From positions 2,764,001-2,828,000 of the forward strand of contig CP051232.1 of assembly GCA_017792445.1 (NCBI GenBank): a stretch of DNA of 64,000 bases. Direction: 5' to 3'. A program made the translations under genes and the position numbers. Shown piece by piece: positions 16,794-26,988 of the stretch. The notes under the pieces were generated by a model, which saw only the letters and a list, made by a program, of their open reading frames with translations, was not told the DNA's origin and made no database searches. Numbering within the stretch: the stretch's first letter is position 1; every line of letters starts with the position of its first letter. The stretch comes from Maritimibacter sp. (lineage in GTDB: Bacteria; Pseudomonadota; Alphaproteobacteria; Rhodobacterales; Rhodobacteraceae).

Positions 16794-17726
16794 TCAGTAC
16801 CCGGCCGTCCGGTCGACGCGGAACAGCAGCGGCTCGCCTGCTTCCGAGCGGCGGATGTTCTCGGCGATCACCTCGGACGCGGTGTCGGACCGGGTTTCGC
16901 TGGCGACATGGGGCGTAATGGTGACCTTCGGATGCGCCCAATAGGGGTGATCCGCCGGTAGCGGCTCGACCCGGAACACGTCCAGCGTGGCATGGGCCAC
17001 GTGGCCCGAGTCCAGCGCGGCCAGCAGCGCGTCGTCGTCGATCAGCGGCCCGCGGCCGGGGTTCACGATCACCGCGCCGCTTGGCAGACAGGCCAGCCGG
17101 TCGGCGTTCATCAGGTCGGTCGTGGCGGGGGTGTCGGGCAGCAGCAGCACAAGGATTTCGGCGGTCGACAGCGCCTTGGCCAGACCGTCGTCGCCGGACA
17201 GGCATGTGACGCCGTCGATGTCCTTCTGGCTGCGGCTCCATCCGGTGACCGGGAAGTTCAGCGCCGCCAGCGCGCGGGCGCAGGCGCTGCCCAGCTCGCC
17301 CAGCCCCAGCACCGTCACCGGGCGGTGGCGCGCCAGCGGCGGCGGGGCCCAGTGCCAGTCGTGGTCCGGGTTCACGATATGCGCGTCCATACCCAGATGA
17401 TGACGCAGAACGTGGCCGGTGACGTATTCCACCATCCCCTCGGTCAGGCCGCTGTCGACCATGCGGGTCAGCGGCTGGGTCAGCGTCGGGTTGCCGGTGA
17501 TCGTCTCGACTCCGGCCCACAGGTTCAGCACCGCCTTCGCCTTGGTGAAGGGCGAGAAATCCGTCTGCGTGTCCTTCGGGGCATAGACGATGTAGTCCAC
17601 CTCGGCCGGGGGCCAGTCCATCCGGATCTCGGCGTCGACGCCGGCGGCTTTCAGGGCGGCGGGAAGCGGGGCGGCATAGTCCGGCCAGCGGTCTTCGCCG
17701 CCGTCGAATAGGATCTTTAGGGTCAT
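16794..17726 (-). CDS. ghrA: Glyoxylate/hydroxypyruvate reductase A-like 2-hydroxyacid dehydrogenase
   Basis: A 310-residue D-isomer-specific 2-hydroxyacid dehydrogenase of the GhrA branch. The NAD(P)-binding Rossmann motif is VLGLGELGSACA (about 140-151), the substrate arginine lies in VNPGRGPLIDD (about 222-232) and the catalytic His in ITPHVASET (about 275-283). It is expected to reduce glyoxylate or hydroxypyruvate in the cytoplasm. Its ATG overlaps the rodA stop (ATGA), placing a metabolic enzyme at the end of the cell-shape operon. Confidence 0.85.
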   Translation of the reverse strand: MTLKILFDGGEDRWPDYAAPLPAALKAAGVDAEIRMDWPPAEVDYIVYAPKDTQTDFSPFTKAKAVLNLWAGVETITGNPTLTQPLTRMVDSGLTEGMVEYVTGHVLRHHLGMDAHIVNPDHDWHWAPPPLARHRPVTVLGLGELGSACARALAALNFPVTGWSRSQKDIDGVTCLSGDDGLAKALSTAEILVLLLPDTPATTDLMNADRLACLPSGAVIVNPGRGPLIDDDALLAALDSGHVAHATLDVFRVEPLPADHPYWAHPKVTITPHVASETRSDTASEVIAENIRRSEAGEPLLFRVDRTAGY

Positions 17727-18871
17727 GAACGCAGTCTGGGTCGGTGTATGTGGGCGGACTGGACCAGTCCGAAGGCGATGAGTAGCACCAGCATCGCCGA
17801 GCCGCCATAGCTGACCAGCGGCAGCGGCACGCCGACTACCGGGGCAAGGCCCATCACCATCGACATGTTAACCGCGAAATACAGGAAGAACGTCGCCGCG
17901 ACGCCCAGCGTCAGGATCGCGCCATAGCGGTTCTGGTTGTTCATCGCCGAGACGATGCAGAAGAAGATGATCAGCGCGTAGATCGACAGCAGCGACACGC
18001 CGCCGATAAAGCCGAACTCTTCCGCCAGCGTGGTGAAGATGAAGTCGGTGTGCTTCTCGGGCAGGAAGTTCAGCCTCGACTGGGTGCCCTGCATGAAGCC
18101 GCGCCCGGTCCAGCCGCCGGAGCCCAGCGCGATCTTCGACTGGGTGATGTGATAGCCGGCACCAAGCGGGTCGCTTTCCGGGTTCAGGAAAGTGTCGATC
18201 CGCCGGTACTGGTAGTCCTTCAGCAGCTGCCACGAGGTGCCGCGCGAATAGAACACCGCCGTCACGATGCCGCCGCCCGCCGCGATGACCGCGCCGAAAT
18301 ACATCCAGTTCACGCCCGCCACGAACATCACCAGCCCGCCGCCGATCACCAGCAGCAGCGCGGTGCCAAGGTCGGGCTGCCGCAGCACGAGATAGGTGGG
18401 CAGCAGGATCAGCACGACCGGAATGATCACCCACAGGGGCCGCGAGACTTTCTTGATGTCCAGCCAGTCGTAATAGGCCGCCAGCAGCATCACGAGGGTG
18501 ATCTTCATCAGCTCGGATGGCTGAAGGCGGAAGCTGCCGATCTCGATCCAGCGCTGGGCGCCCATGCCGATGGCGCCCATGAACTCGACCCCGATCAGCA
18601 GAAGCAGCGATAGCGCATAGGCCAGCCCCGAGACGTTGCGCCAGAACCAGATCGGCACCATCGCGACGGTCAGCATCATCGCAAGGCCAAGGGCAAAGCG
18701 TTTCATCTGCGGCTCGACCCAGGGCGACATCGACCCGCCCGCGACCGAGTACAGCATGATGAAGCCGACGCAGGCCGCCGCCGAGACCAGCAGCAGCAGC
18801 GCCCAGTTCAGGTACAGCACCTTCGAGATGCCGGTAGGCACCCGTTTGACGGTATACTCGAGATAACTCAC
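17723..18871 (-). CDS. rodA: Rod-shape peptidoglycan glycosyltransferase RodA
   Basis: A 382-residue SEDS-family membrane protein with about ten hydrophobic segments. Family hallmarks are GSFRLQPSELMKI (about 125-140), QPDLGTALL with the catalytic Asp region, and the terminal VGVPLPLVSYGGSAM. It polymerises glycan strands for the elongasome with its partner PBP2, encoded just upstream. The GTG at 18871 is chosen (VSYLEYTV) because it lies 10 bases past the mrdA stop with a GAGG site; the upstream open frame is shadow. Confidence 0.92.
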   Translation of the reverse strand: MSYLEYTVKRVPTGISKVLYLNWALLLLVSAAACVGFIMLYSVAGGSMSPWVEPQMKRFALGLAMMLTVAMVPIWFWRNVSGLAYALSLLLLIGVEFMGAIGMGAQRWIEIGSFRLQPSELMKITLVMLLAAYYDWLDIKKVSRPLWVIIPVVLILLPTYLVLRQPDLGTALLLVIGGGLVMFVAGVNWMYFGAVIAAGGGIVTAVFYSRGTSWQLLKDYQYRRIDTFLNPESDPLGAGYHITQSKIALGSGGWTGRGFMQGTQSRLNFLPEKHTDFIFTTLAEEFGFIGGVSLLSIYALIIFFCIVSAMNNQNRYGAILTLGVAATFFLYFAVNMSMVMGLAPVVGVPLPLVSYGGSAMLVLLIAFGLVQSAHIHRPRLRS

Positions 18872-18881
18872 AGCCGCCGCC

Positions 18882-20831
18882 TCACGCCCGGATCCGGCCG
18901 CCGGAATAGCTGGACGGATCGCGCAGCGGCAGTTCCTCTTGCCGGGTGCGGATCGTTCCGCGCTGACTGGTGGGGTAGGCGTCCAGCGGCGGGGTGCCGC
19001 CGTACAGCGCCTGAAGCACGATGTCGCGCGCGATGGGCGCGGCCACGGCAGAGCCGCCGCCGCCATGTTCGACCACCACGGAACAGGCCACCTTGGGCCG
19101 GTCGTAGGGCGCGTAGCTGACGAACAGCGCGTGGTCGCGCCGGTTCCACGGCAGGTCGTCGTTGCTGGTCACGCCGCGCGCGCGTTCGGCGGCGGTGATG
19201 TTGCGCACCTGACTGGTGCCGGTCTTGCCGGCCAGTTCCATTCCGTCGGCCACCACGCGGCTGGACCGGGCGCTGCCGTTGCGGCCGTTCGTCACCGCCC
19301 ACATGCCTTCGCGCACATAGGCAAGGTGGCTGGGGTCGATGTCCAGCAGGCTGGGCTCTGGCGCGATCTCTTCGGCGTTGACCGACTTGATCAGCCGGGG
19401 CAGCAGCGCCCGGCCGGTGGCGATGCGCGAGGTCATCACCGCAAGCTGCAGCGGCGAGGCCAGCACGAAGCCCTGACCGATCCCGGCGTTCAGCGTGTCG
19501 CCGATCAGCCAGTCGGCGTCGCGGTTCTCGCGCTTCCACGCCTTGGTGGGGGTCAGGCCCTCGACCACGGCCGACAAGGGCAGGTCGTGGCGGGTGCCCA
19601 GCCCCAGGCGGCGGGCCATGGCGGTGATCTTCTCGATGCCCACCCGCTCGGCGATCTCGTAGAAATAGACGTCGCAGGACTGTTCCAGCGCGCCGGTCAG
19701 CGACAGCTTGCCGTGGCCGCCGCGCCGCCAGCAGTGGAACCGCCGCTGTCCCAGTTCCTTGTAGCCGCCGCAGAAGATCGTCTCTTCCTGGTCGATCACG
19801 CCTTCTTCCAGCGCGGCCAGCGCCACCACCATCTTGAAGGTCGAGCCCGGCGGGTAGGCGCCCTGCACGGTCTTGTTCGACAGCGGCCGGTGGTCGTTTT
19901 CAAGAAGGTCGCGGTAGTCGGGCACGCTGATGCCCCGGACGAACTTGTTCGGGTCGAAGGACGGGGCCGAGGCGATGCCAAGGATGTCGCCGCTGTCGCA
20001 GTCCATCACCACGGCGCTGGCGCTTTCCTCGCCCAGCCGGACCTGGATGTAGTTCTGCAGCGCGCTGTCGATGGTCAGTTGGATGTTGTCGCCCGCGACG
20101 CCCTCGATCCGGTCCAGCTCGCGCATCACGCGGCCCTGCGCGTTGACCTCGATCCGGCGGGTGCCGGCCTGTCCGCGCAGATCGTGTTCCATCCGCGCCT
20201 CGACGCCGGTCTTGCCGACCTGGAACTTTGGGATCTGAAGGACGGGATCCTCGTCCTCGGACAGGTAGCCTTCGGACAGGTCGTAGTCGCTGACCGGGCC
20301 GACGTAGCCGACGATATGGGCGAAGTCCTGATCCAGCGGATAGATGCGGCTTTGGCCGACTTCGGGGCTGACGCCGGGCAGGGCGGGGGCGTTCACCGCC
20401 ACCTCCGAGAACGCCTGCCAGCTTAGCCGGTCGGCCACCGTGACGGGGACGAACGGGCTGCGGCGGTCGATCTCGTTCTTTACCTTTTCCAACTCTTCAA
20501 TGGGTAGTTTTATGATCTTTTGCAGTCGTTCCAGCACTTCATCAACATCGCCGGCATCCTCTTTCACCATGACGACGCGGTAGTTCTGTTCGTTCTCTGC
20601 AAGGATCACACCGTTGCGGTCATAGACCAGACCGCGCGACGGCGGGATTAGCCGGATGTTGATCCGGTTCTCGTCGGCCAGCAAACGGAACTGGTCCGCC
20701 TGATCCACCTGCATGTAGCGCATGCGCGCCGTGAGGACGGCGGCGAAGGCGGCCATCGCGCCGCCCAGTACGAAGCCGCGGCGGCTGACCTTGCGTGCGC
20801 CGGCTTCGGTGTCCTTGGGCGTCCGTCTCAT
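18882..20831 (-). CDS. mrdA: Penicillin-binding protein 2 (elongasome transpeptidase)
   Basis: A 649-residue class B PBP. One N-terminal membrane anchor (GFVLGGAMAAFAAVL) is followed by the dimerisation domain and the transpeptidase domain. The active-site Ser-x-x-Lys is in PPGSTFKMV, the second motif is SCD in EQSCDVYFYEIA, and KTGTSQ is the third motif. It cross-links peptidoglycan laid down by RodA. The ATG at 20831 overlaps the mreD stop; the frame open to 21233 is shadow. The C-terminus extends about 30 residues beyond the catalytic core. Confidence 0.93.
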   Translation of the reverse strand: MRRTPKDTEAGARKVSRRGFVLGGAMAAFAAVLTARMRYMQVDQADQFRLLADENRINIRLIPPSRGLVYDRNGVILAENEQNYRVVMVKEDAGDVDEVLERLQKIIKLPIEELEKVKNEIDRRSPFVPVTVADRLSWQAFSEVAVNAPALPGVSPEVGQSRIYPLDQDFAHIVGYVGPVSDYDLSEGYLSEDEDPVLQIPKFQVGKTGVEARMEHDLRGQAGTRRIEVNAQGRVMRELDRIEGVAGDNIQLTIDSALQNYIQVRLGEESASAVVMDCDSGDILGIASAPSFDPNKFVRGISVPDYRDLLENDHRPLSNKTVQGAYPPGSTFKMVVALAALEEGVIDQEETIFCGGYKELGQRRFHCWRRGGHGKLSLTGALEQSCDVYFYEIAERVGIEKITAMARRLGLGTRHDLPLSAVVEGLTPTKAWKRENRDADWLIGDTLNAGIGQGFVLASPLQLAVMTSRIATGRALLPRLIKSVNAEEIAPEPSLLDIDPSHLAYVREGMWAVTNGRNGSARSSRVVADGMELAGKTGTSQVRNITAAERARGVTSNDDLPWNRRDHALFVSYAPYDRPKVACSVVVEHGGGGSAVAAPIARDIVLQALYGGTPPLDAYPTSQRGTIRTRQEELPLRDPSSYSGGRIRA

Positions 20832-21367
20832 TTCGCGGCCCTCGTCGCATCGAAGTCGGCGGGGTTGATCTTCTGCACCTTGAACACCACCCGCGCCAGC
20901 ACGACGATCATCGGATAGGTGACCATGGTCGCGATCATCTCGAGCAGCAGCAGGCCGAAGCGGGCCTGCGGCACCGCGAACAGCAGCAGAAGCAGCCAAT
21001 AGCCGATGTGGATGATCGCGAGGATCACCGCGACCGTCACGATCTCGACCATCAGCGGCTGTTCGCGCAGCGTCGCCTCGCGCGAGCGCAGCGTCTCGAC
21101 CGCGACGACGATCAGCGCGGTCCACAGGCCCGGCGGGCGCATGTACAGGAAATCGGTCATCAGGAAGACGGCGGCGATCAGCAGGGTCGGCACGTATTGC
21201 GGCCGCCGCAGGACCCACGCCAGCGTGATGCACAACAGCAGGTCGGGACCGGGATAGCCATCGGGGCCAAGATCGGTCGGCAGGATGTGCATCAGCATCA
21301 GAAACAGCGCAAGACCGGCATAAAGCGCGCCGTACAGCCAGCGGACGGTGGCGCGGTTTCTATCCAT
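20828..21367 (-). CDS. mreD: Rod shape-determining protein MreD
   Basis: A 179-residue membrane protein with five or six hydrophobic segments, beginning MDRNRATVRWLYGALYAGLAL. Low conservation is normal for MreD; position between mreC and mrdA, size and topology make the call. The segment GPDGYPGPDLLLCITLAWVLRRP is typical of alphaproteobacterial members. It overlaps both neighbours (8 bases with mreC, 4 with mrdA), so all are co-translated. Confidence 0.88.
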   Translation of the reverse strand: MDRNRATVRWLYGALYAGLALFLMLMHILPTDLGPDGYPGPDLLLCITLAWVLRRPQYVPTLLIAAVFLMTDFLYMRPPGLWTALIVVAVETLRSREATLREQPLMVEIVTVAVILAIIHIGYWLLLLLFAVPQARFGLLLLEMIATMVTYPMIVVLARVVFKVQKINPADFDATRAAK

Positions 21368-22268
21368 CGACGGCCTCTTCCAGCAGGCCGAGCGATTCCT
21401 CGGTCGGAAGAACCAGCCGCCCGGGGTCGGTCACCGGCGCTTTCGGATGCGAGCGCAGGACGCGCAGGTATTCCAGCCGCTCGTAATCGGCGGCCAGCCG
21501 GATGCGAAGCCGCCGGTCGGGGCCCTGAACCACGGTGCCCACCAGCACGCCGGCGGGGAACACGCCGCCGTCGCCCGAGCTGACCACGCGGTCGCCGGGG
21601 CGCACGAGTTCCGGGCTTTCAAGGAAATCCACCGGCGGCAGGCTTGTGTTGTCGCCCGACAGGATCGCCTTCTGCCCCGAGGGTTGGATCGTCACCGGGA
21701 TGCGGCTGTTGGAATCGGTCAGCAGGATCACGCGCGATGTGTTCGGCCCGACGCCGCTGATCCGGCCCACAAGGCCCAGTCCGTCGGTCGCGGCCCAGCC
21801 GTCGACGATGCCGTCGCGCTCGCCGATGTTCAGCAGCACCGACTGCCGGAACGGGGACCCGCTATCGGCCAGCACCACCCCGGTCACGAAGGTCAGCTTG
21901 GGATCGAGCCGCACGTTGTTCAGGTCCAGCAGCTTGGCGTTTTGCTGTTCCAGCTGAAGCGCCGCTTCCTTCCACGCCTTCATCTGCTGCAACTCGCGCC
22001 GCAGTTCCTGGTTCTGCTCGTAGATCCGGGTGTAGGACTGGAAGTTCTCGACCATGTCCGCGACCTTGGTCACCGGCACCAGCACGAAGCTGAAGCTGGG
22101 CACGAAGCGGTCGACGATCTGGGCGCGCAGGCGTTCGACGCGGGGGCTGTCGATGCGCCACAGAAGAAAGGTCGCGAACAGGGCGAACACAAGCACGCCG
22201 ATCAGGATACGCCTGACCGGGCGGACATAACTGTCGCTTCCGCCGTTCTTCGCTCCGTTTCTGGCCAC
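21360..22268 (-). CDS. mreC: Rod shape-determining protein MreC
   Basis: About 302 residues: a short basic N-terminus, one membrane helix (RRILIGVLVFALFATFLLW), a coiled-coil region (QNQELRRELQQMKAWKEAALQLEQQNAKL) and a C-terminal beta-domain with VTGVVLADSGSPFRQSVLLNIG. It links MreB to the periplasmic synthases. The start is uncertain: GTG at 22268 has GGAGA six bases upstream, while an in-frame GTG at 22307 would add 13 residues. No ATG start is available. Confidence 0.9.
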   Translation of the reverse strand: MARNGAKNGGSDSYVRPVRRILIGVLVFALFATFLLWRIDSPRVERLRAQIVDRFVPSFSFVLVPVTKVADMVENFQSYTRIYEQNQELRRELQQMKAWKEAALQLEQQNAKLLDLNNVRLDPKLTFVTGVVLADSGSPFRQSVLLNIGERDGIVDGWAATDGLGLVGRISGVGPNTSRVILLTDSNSRIPVTIQPSGQKAILSGDNTSLPPVDFLESPELVRPGDRVVSSGDGGVFPAGVLVGTVVQGPDRRLRIRLAADYERLEYLRVLRSHPKAPVTDPGRLVLPTEESLGLLEEAVDG

Positions 22269-22340
22269 GTCATTCTCCGCGTCGCCGTTTCGCGCCCGAC
22301 CGGCCACATGGACCGGATGGGGCCGGGGTCGGTGACCCCG

Positions 22341-23510
<1,170 letters not shown>

Positions 23511-23675
23511 TCACGGAATTTGAAGGGCGTTCAAAGGCACGTTTATCGCGTGGGCAAAAGGGTGCGAAAGCTAGGGCCGTATAATTTTGCGCGTCACCTT
23601 CCGCAAAAATGGCGCTGGAATCTCGGAAAAGTGAAAGTTTGCGCGCCGTGATCCCGCGACGCGACGTCAGACAAA

Positions 23676-24584
23676 TTATTCTGCCGCGACAGTGCCGCCA
23701 CGGGGCGGAACCAGCCCTTCCAAGGCCGCTTCCGCGAAGATCCAGTCGCGGAATTCGCGGATCAGCGGGTCGGTCGCGCGGTCCTGAAGGTAGGCGACCG
23801 AGTAGATCGTGACCGGCATCGTCACCTGTTCGAACAGCCGTACCAGCACCCCGGCGCGCAGTGTGCCGCGCACCATCGCGTCATAGGCCAGCGCCACGCC
23901 CTGACCGCGTTCTGCCGCAGTACTCGACAGTTCGCAATGGGGATAGCGCGGCCCCCGCGGGCGGTCGTCGATCTCGATCCCGGCCGCCGCGAACCACGCG
24001 GGCCAGGCGTCCATCACCTCGTCATGGAACAGGGTGACGCGCAGCAGGTCCTCGGGCGTCTCGATCCGTTCGCGGTCGCGCAACCCGGGGCTGATCACCG
24101 GGTAGCGCGCGGATTCCATCAGCGGCTCGACCACCACGCCCGGAACCGGCGTGTCGCCCCAGTGGATCACAACGTCAGCGTCGTTGCGGGCAAAGTCGGT
24201 GTCCGGCGCCCCCTCTGACACCCGCAGGCGGACAAGGTCGCCATGCCGGAAACCGGACAGCCGGGGCACCATGAACCGCGCCGCGAAGCCCGGCGTCGTC
24301 AGCACACGCAGGTCGCGGCCGCCCCGCAGGTCGCGCGTCGACTCGTCCAGAGCATCCAGCAGACCGGTCAGCTTGCCGACATAGGTCTTGCCGGTCAGCG
24401 TGAGGATCAGCCGGTTGCCGTCGCGCAGGAACAGCGCGGTGTCGAGGAACTCTTCCAGCGTTCGGATCTGGTGGCTGACCGCCGAGGCGGTAACGCACAG
24501 CTCTTCGGCGGCGGCCTTCATGCTGCCGTGCCGGGCGGTCGCCTCGAAGGCGCGGATCGCGGCAAAGGGCGGCAGGCGGCGCAC
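23676..24584 (-). CDS. LysR-type transcriptional regulator, GcvA-like
   Basis: A 302-residue regulator with the GcvA-like opening RRLPPFAAIRAFEATARHGSMKAAA and the recognition helix VTASAVSHQIRTLE (about 30-45). The GTG at 24584 is the start: AAAGGA lies eight bases upstream and the longer frame has no family character. The effector domain contains DADVVIHWGDTPVPG, the usual GcvA-type ligand loop. It is divergent from the secreted zincin-like gene at 24685, which is its simplest candidate target. Confidence 0.85.
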   Translation of the reverse strand: MRRLPPFAAIRAFEATARHGSMKAAAEELCVTASAVSHQIRTLEEFLDTALFLRDGNRLILTLTGKTYVGKLTGLLDALDESTRDLRGGRDLRVLTTPGFAARFMVPRLSGFRHGDLVRLRVSEGAPDTDFARNDADVVIHWGDTPVPGVVVEPLMESARYPVISPGLRDRERIETPEDLLRVTLFHDEVMDAWPAWFAAAGIEIDDRPRGPRYPHCELSSTAAERGQGVALAYDAMVRGTLRAGVLVRLFEQVTMPVTIYSVAYLQDRATDPLIREFRDWIFAEAALEGLVPPRGGTVAAE

Positions 24585-24684
24585 GGATGAATTCCTTTCA
24601 GCAGCGGTTGAGAAGCAGTCTTTTGACCGAATTAACCCCTGAAGATTACCATACGTCATCCTTTCCACAAAACCGGAGGCGAAC

Positions 24685-25224
24685 ATGCCTGTCCCACGCC
24701 CCGCCGGGCTGCTTCCGGCGGCCCTGTCGCTTTTCGTCCTGCTGTCACCGGCCCATGCGGCCCCGGCGTTCACGCTTGACCCAGATCCGGAATGGCGGCG
24801 GGCCGCGACGCTGGCCGAACTGACCGATGTGCTGGAAGCCTGGTTGGACGCGCGCGGGGTCTACACCCGCAAGCCGCCGCCGGTGATCCGACTGATCGAC
24901 GGCGCGCAGGCGGCCAGCCTGCAAGGCATTTCAGCCCGGATGGGTCAGCGCACGCGCGGCCTGTACGATGCGGCGACCGGAACGGTCTATCTTGTCGGGC
25001 CGTGGTCGATGGACCGGGCGCAGGATGTCTCTGTGTTGCTGCACGAGCTGGTGCATCACCGGCAGGCCGGTGCGCGGCACTGGTATTGTGGTGGCGCGCA
25101 AGAGCCCGAGGCTTACGAATTGCAATCCGAATGGCTGGCCGAGCGCGGGCTCAGCGCAAGGATCGACCGCATCGCGGTGGTGCTGGAAGCGGGCTGTACC
25201 CCGCGTGACATCCACCCCGACTAA
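24685..25224 (+). CDS. Secreted zincin-like protein (HELVH motif)
   Basis: A 179-residue protein with a signal peptide (hydrophobic core PAALSLFVLLSPAHA, cleavage near residue 25). It has a HExxH zinc motif, HELVHHRQ (about 120-127), followed by PEAYELQSEWLAERG, where the Glu near 142 or later could be the third ligand. Three Cys are present (two in the mature C-terminal half). Similar proteins are annotated as DUF6647-type. Proteolysis is possible but not shown. It ends before a strong hairpin shared with leuA. Confidence 0.65.
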   Translation: MPVPRPAGLLPAALSLFVLLSPAHAAPAFTLDPDPEWRRAATLAELTDVLEAWLDARGVYTRKPPPVIRLIDGAQAASLQGISARMGQRTRGLYDAATGTVYLVGPWSMDRAQDVSVLLHELVHHRQAGARHWYCGGAQEPEAYELQSEWLAERGLSARIDRIAVVLEAGCTPRDIHPD

Positions 25225-25247
25225 GGGGCTGTTGCTGCTGAAGAAAA

Positions 25248-25278
25248 GGGGCCTCCGGACGGTATGTCCGGAGGCCCC
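25248..25278 (-). terminator. Intrinsic terminator of leuA
   Basis: A perfect 13-bp stem, GGGGCCTCCGGAC with GTCCGGAGGCCCC, and a five-base loop. On the minus strand it is followed immediately by TTTTCTTC, so it ends leuA transcripts. On the plus strand there is no T run, but the stem may still slow transcripts of the gene ending at 25224. Confidence 0.88.
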
Positions 25279-25309
25279 GTTCGATGTCAGCCGACGCCGT
25301 CCTGCGCCG

Positions 25310-26884
25310 TCAGCCCACGTCCTTGTAGCTGATGCCCTTCACATCGGCATCGGGCGCGGTCTTGCCCAGCCGCACCAGCAAACGGTTCAGCGCCGTGACA
25401 TACGCCTTGGCCGAGGCGACCACGGTGTCCGTGTCGCTGGACTGGCCGGTGGCGATGCGCCCGTCCTGCTCCAGCCGCACATGCACTGTGGCCTGCGCGT
25501 CGGTGCCCTCGGTCACGGCGTTGATCTGGTACAGTTGCAGCACCGCCTCGTGCGGGAACAGCTTCTTCACCGCGTTGAAGGTGGCGTCGACCGGGCCGTC
25601 GCCGGTGGCGGTGACCTGTTCGTCCTTGCCATCGATCGTCAGCGTCAGGTCAGCCGATTGCGGCGCCTCGGTGCCGCAGATCACCCGCAGGAACTTCACC
25701 TGGATACGCTCGTTGCCCACCTCGACGGCGGTGTCGCGCATCAGCGCCACGAGATCCTCGTCGAAGACCTCTTTCTTGCGGTCGGCCAGCGCCTTGAAGC
25801 GGACGAACATGTCGTTCAGCTGGTTGTCCGCCAGTTCATAGCCCAGGTTCTTCAGCTTGGACCGCAGCGCGGCGCGGCCCGAATGCTTGCCCATGACGAT
25901 GTTCGTCTCGGTCAGGCCGACATCGGCGGGGCGCATGATCTCGAACGTTTCGGCGTTCTTCAGCATGCCGTCCTGGTGGATGCCGCTTTCGTGCGCGAAG
26001 GCGTTCTTGCCGACGATCGCCTTGTTGTACTGGACCGCGAAGCCCGACACGGTGGCGACCCGGCGCGAGATGTTCATGATCTTCGTCGTGTCGACCCCGG
26101 TGGACCACGGCATGATGTCGTGGCGCACCTTCAGCGCCATCACCACCTCTTCCAGAGCGGTGTTACCGGCGCGTTCGCCCAGCCCGTTGATCGTACACTC
26201 GATCTGCCGCGCGCCGCCCGCAACGGCGGCCAGCGAGTTCGCCGTCGCCATGCCCAGGTCGTTGTGACAGTGCGTCGCGAAGATCACGTCATCGGCGCCC
26301 GACACCTCGGCGATCAGGCGGCGGATCAGGTCGGCGCTTTCCACCGGCGCGGTGTAGCCCACGGTGTCGGGGATGTTGATCGTCGTCGCGCCCGCCTTGA
26401 TGGCGATCTCGACCACGCGCTTGAGGTAATCCCACTCGGTCCGCGTCGCGTCCATCGGCGACCACTGGATGTTGTCGCACAGGTTGCGTGCGTGGGTGAC
26501 CGTGTCGTGGATGCGGTCGGCCATCTCGTCCATCGTCAGGTTCGGGATGGCGCGGTGCAGCGGCGAGGTGCCGATGAAGGTGTGGATGCGGGGCGAGCGC
26601 GCGTGTTTCACGGCCTCCCAGCAGCGGTCTATGTCCTTGAAGTTGGCGCGCGCCAGCCCGCAGATCGTGGCGGTCTGCGCCTGCTTGGCGATCTCGGACA
26701 CCGCGGCGAAATCGCCTTCCGAGGCAATCGGGAATCCCGCCTCGATGATGTCCACGCCCATTTCGTCGAGCAGCTGGGCGATCTCCAGCTTCTCTTCATG
26801 GGTCATGGTCGCGCCGGGAGATTGCTCGCCGTCACGCAGCGTGGTGTCGAAAATCAACACGCGGTTGGGGTCGGTCTGGGTCAT
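25310..26884 (-). CDS. leuA: 2-isopropylmalate synthase
   Basis: A 524-residue enzyme for the first committed step of leucine synthesis: 2-oxoisovalerate plus acetyl-CoA gives 2-isopropylmalate. The catalytic TIM barrel opens with FDTTLRDGEQSPGA (about 12-25), metal ligands include ATHCHNDLG, and GLGERAGNTALEE is the second family signature. The C-terminal 120 residues form the LeuA regulatory domain for leucine feedback. The gene is alone, with its own terminator and an upstream leader region that strongly suggests attenuation. Confidence 0.95.
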   Translation of the reverse strand: MTQTDPNRVLIFDTTLRDGEQSPGATMTHEEKLEIAQLLDEMGVDIIEAGFPIASEGDFAAVSEIAKQAQTATICGLARANFKDIDRCWEAVKHARSPRIHTFIGTSPLHRAIPNLTMDEMADRIHDTVTHARNLCDNIQWSPMDATRTEWDYLKRVVEIAIKAGATTINIPDTVGYTAPVESADLIRRLIAEVSGADDVIFATHCHNDLGMATANSLAAVAGGARQIECTINGLGERAGNTALEEVVMALKVRHDIMPWSTGVDTTKIMNISRRVATVSGFAVQYNKAIVGKNAFAHESGIHQDGMLKNAETFEIMRPADVGLTETNIVMGKHSGRAALRSKLKNLGYELADNQLNDMFVRFKALADRKKEVFDEDLVALMRDTAVEVGNERIQVKFLRVICGTEAPQSADLTLTIDGKDEQVTATGDGPVDATFNAVKKLFPHEAVLQLYQINAVTEGTDAQATVHVRLEQDGRIATGQSSDTDTVVASAKAYVTALNRLLVRLGKTAPDADVKGISYKDVG

Positions 26885-26916
26885 GTCTGAATTCCGTCTG
26901 TTGTCCTTAAGCCTTT

Positions 26917-26988
26917 GGCGCGGGCGTCTCCTCCTCTGAGCGGTCGCGCCGAAAGGGCACGCTCAGAGGCGGCTAAGGAGCAGGAGAC
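26917..26988 (-). promoter_or_regulatory. Candidate attenuator of leuA: alternative RNA hairpins
   Basis: On the minus strand, an outer pairing GTCTCCT (26988-26982, inside the Leu codons) with AGGAGAC (26932-26926) encloses a strong stem CCTCTGAGCG (26969-26960, over the leader stop codon) with CGCTCAGAGG (26942-26933). A competing pairing GGCGCG (26950-26945) with CGCGCC (26922-26917) would exclude the strong stem. A ribosome stalled on Leu codons would block the outer and strong stems. There is no classic T run before leuA, so control could be by translation or Rho rather than an intrinsic terminator. Confidence 0.6.

Noticed and set aside
23560-23590. A TATAAT box on the plus strand at 23580-23585
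   Set aside because: No matching -35 element and no plus-strand gene follows; the next gene is on the minus strand.
24968-26890. A 640-codon plus-strand frame over leuA
   Set aside because: Antisense to a confident leuA gene and spans its terminator.
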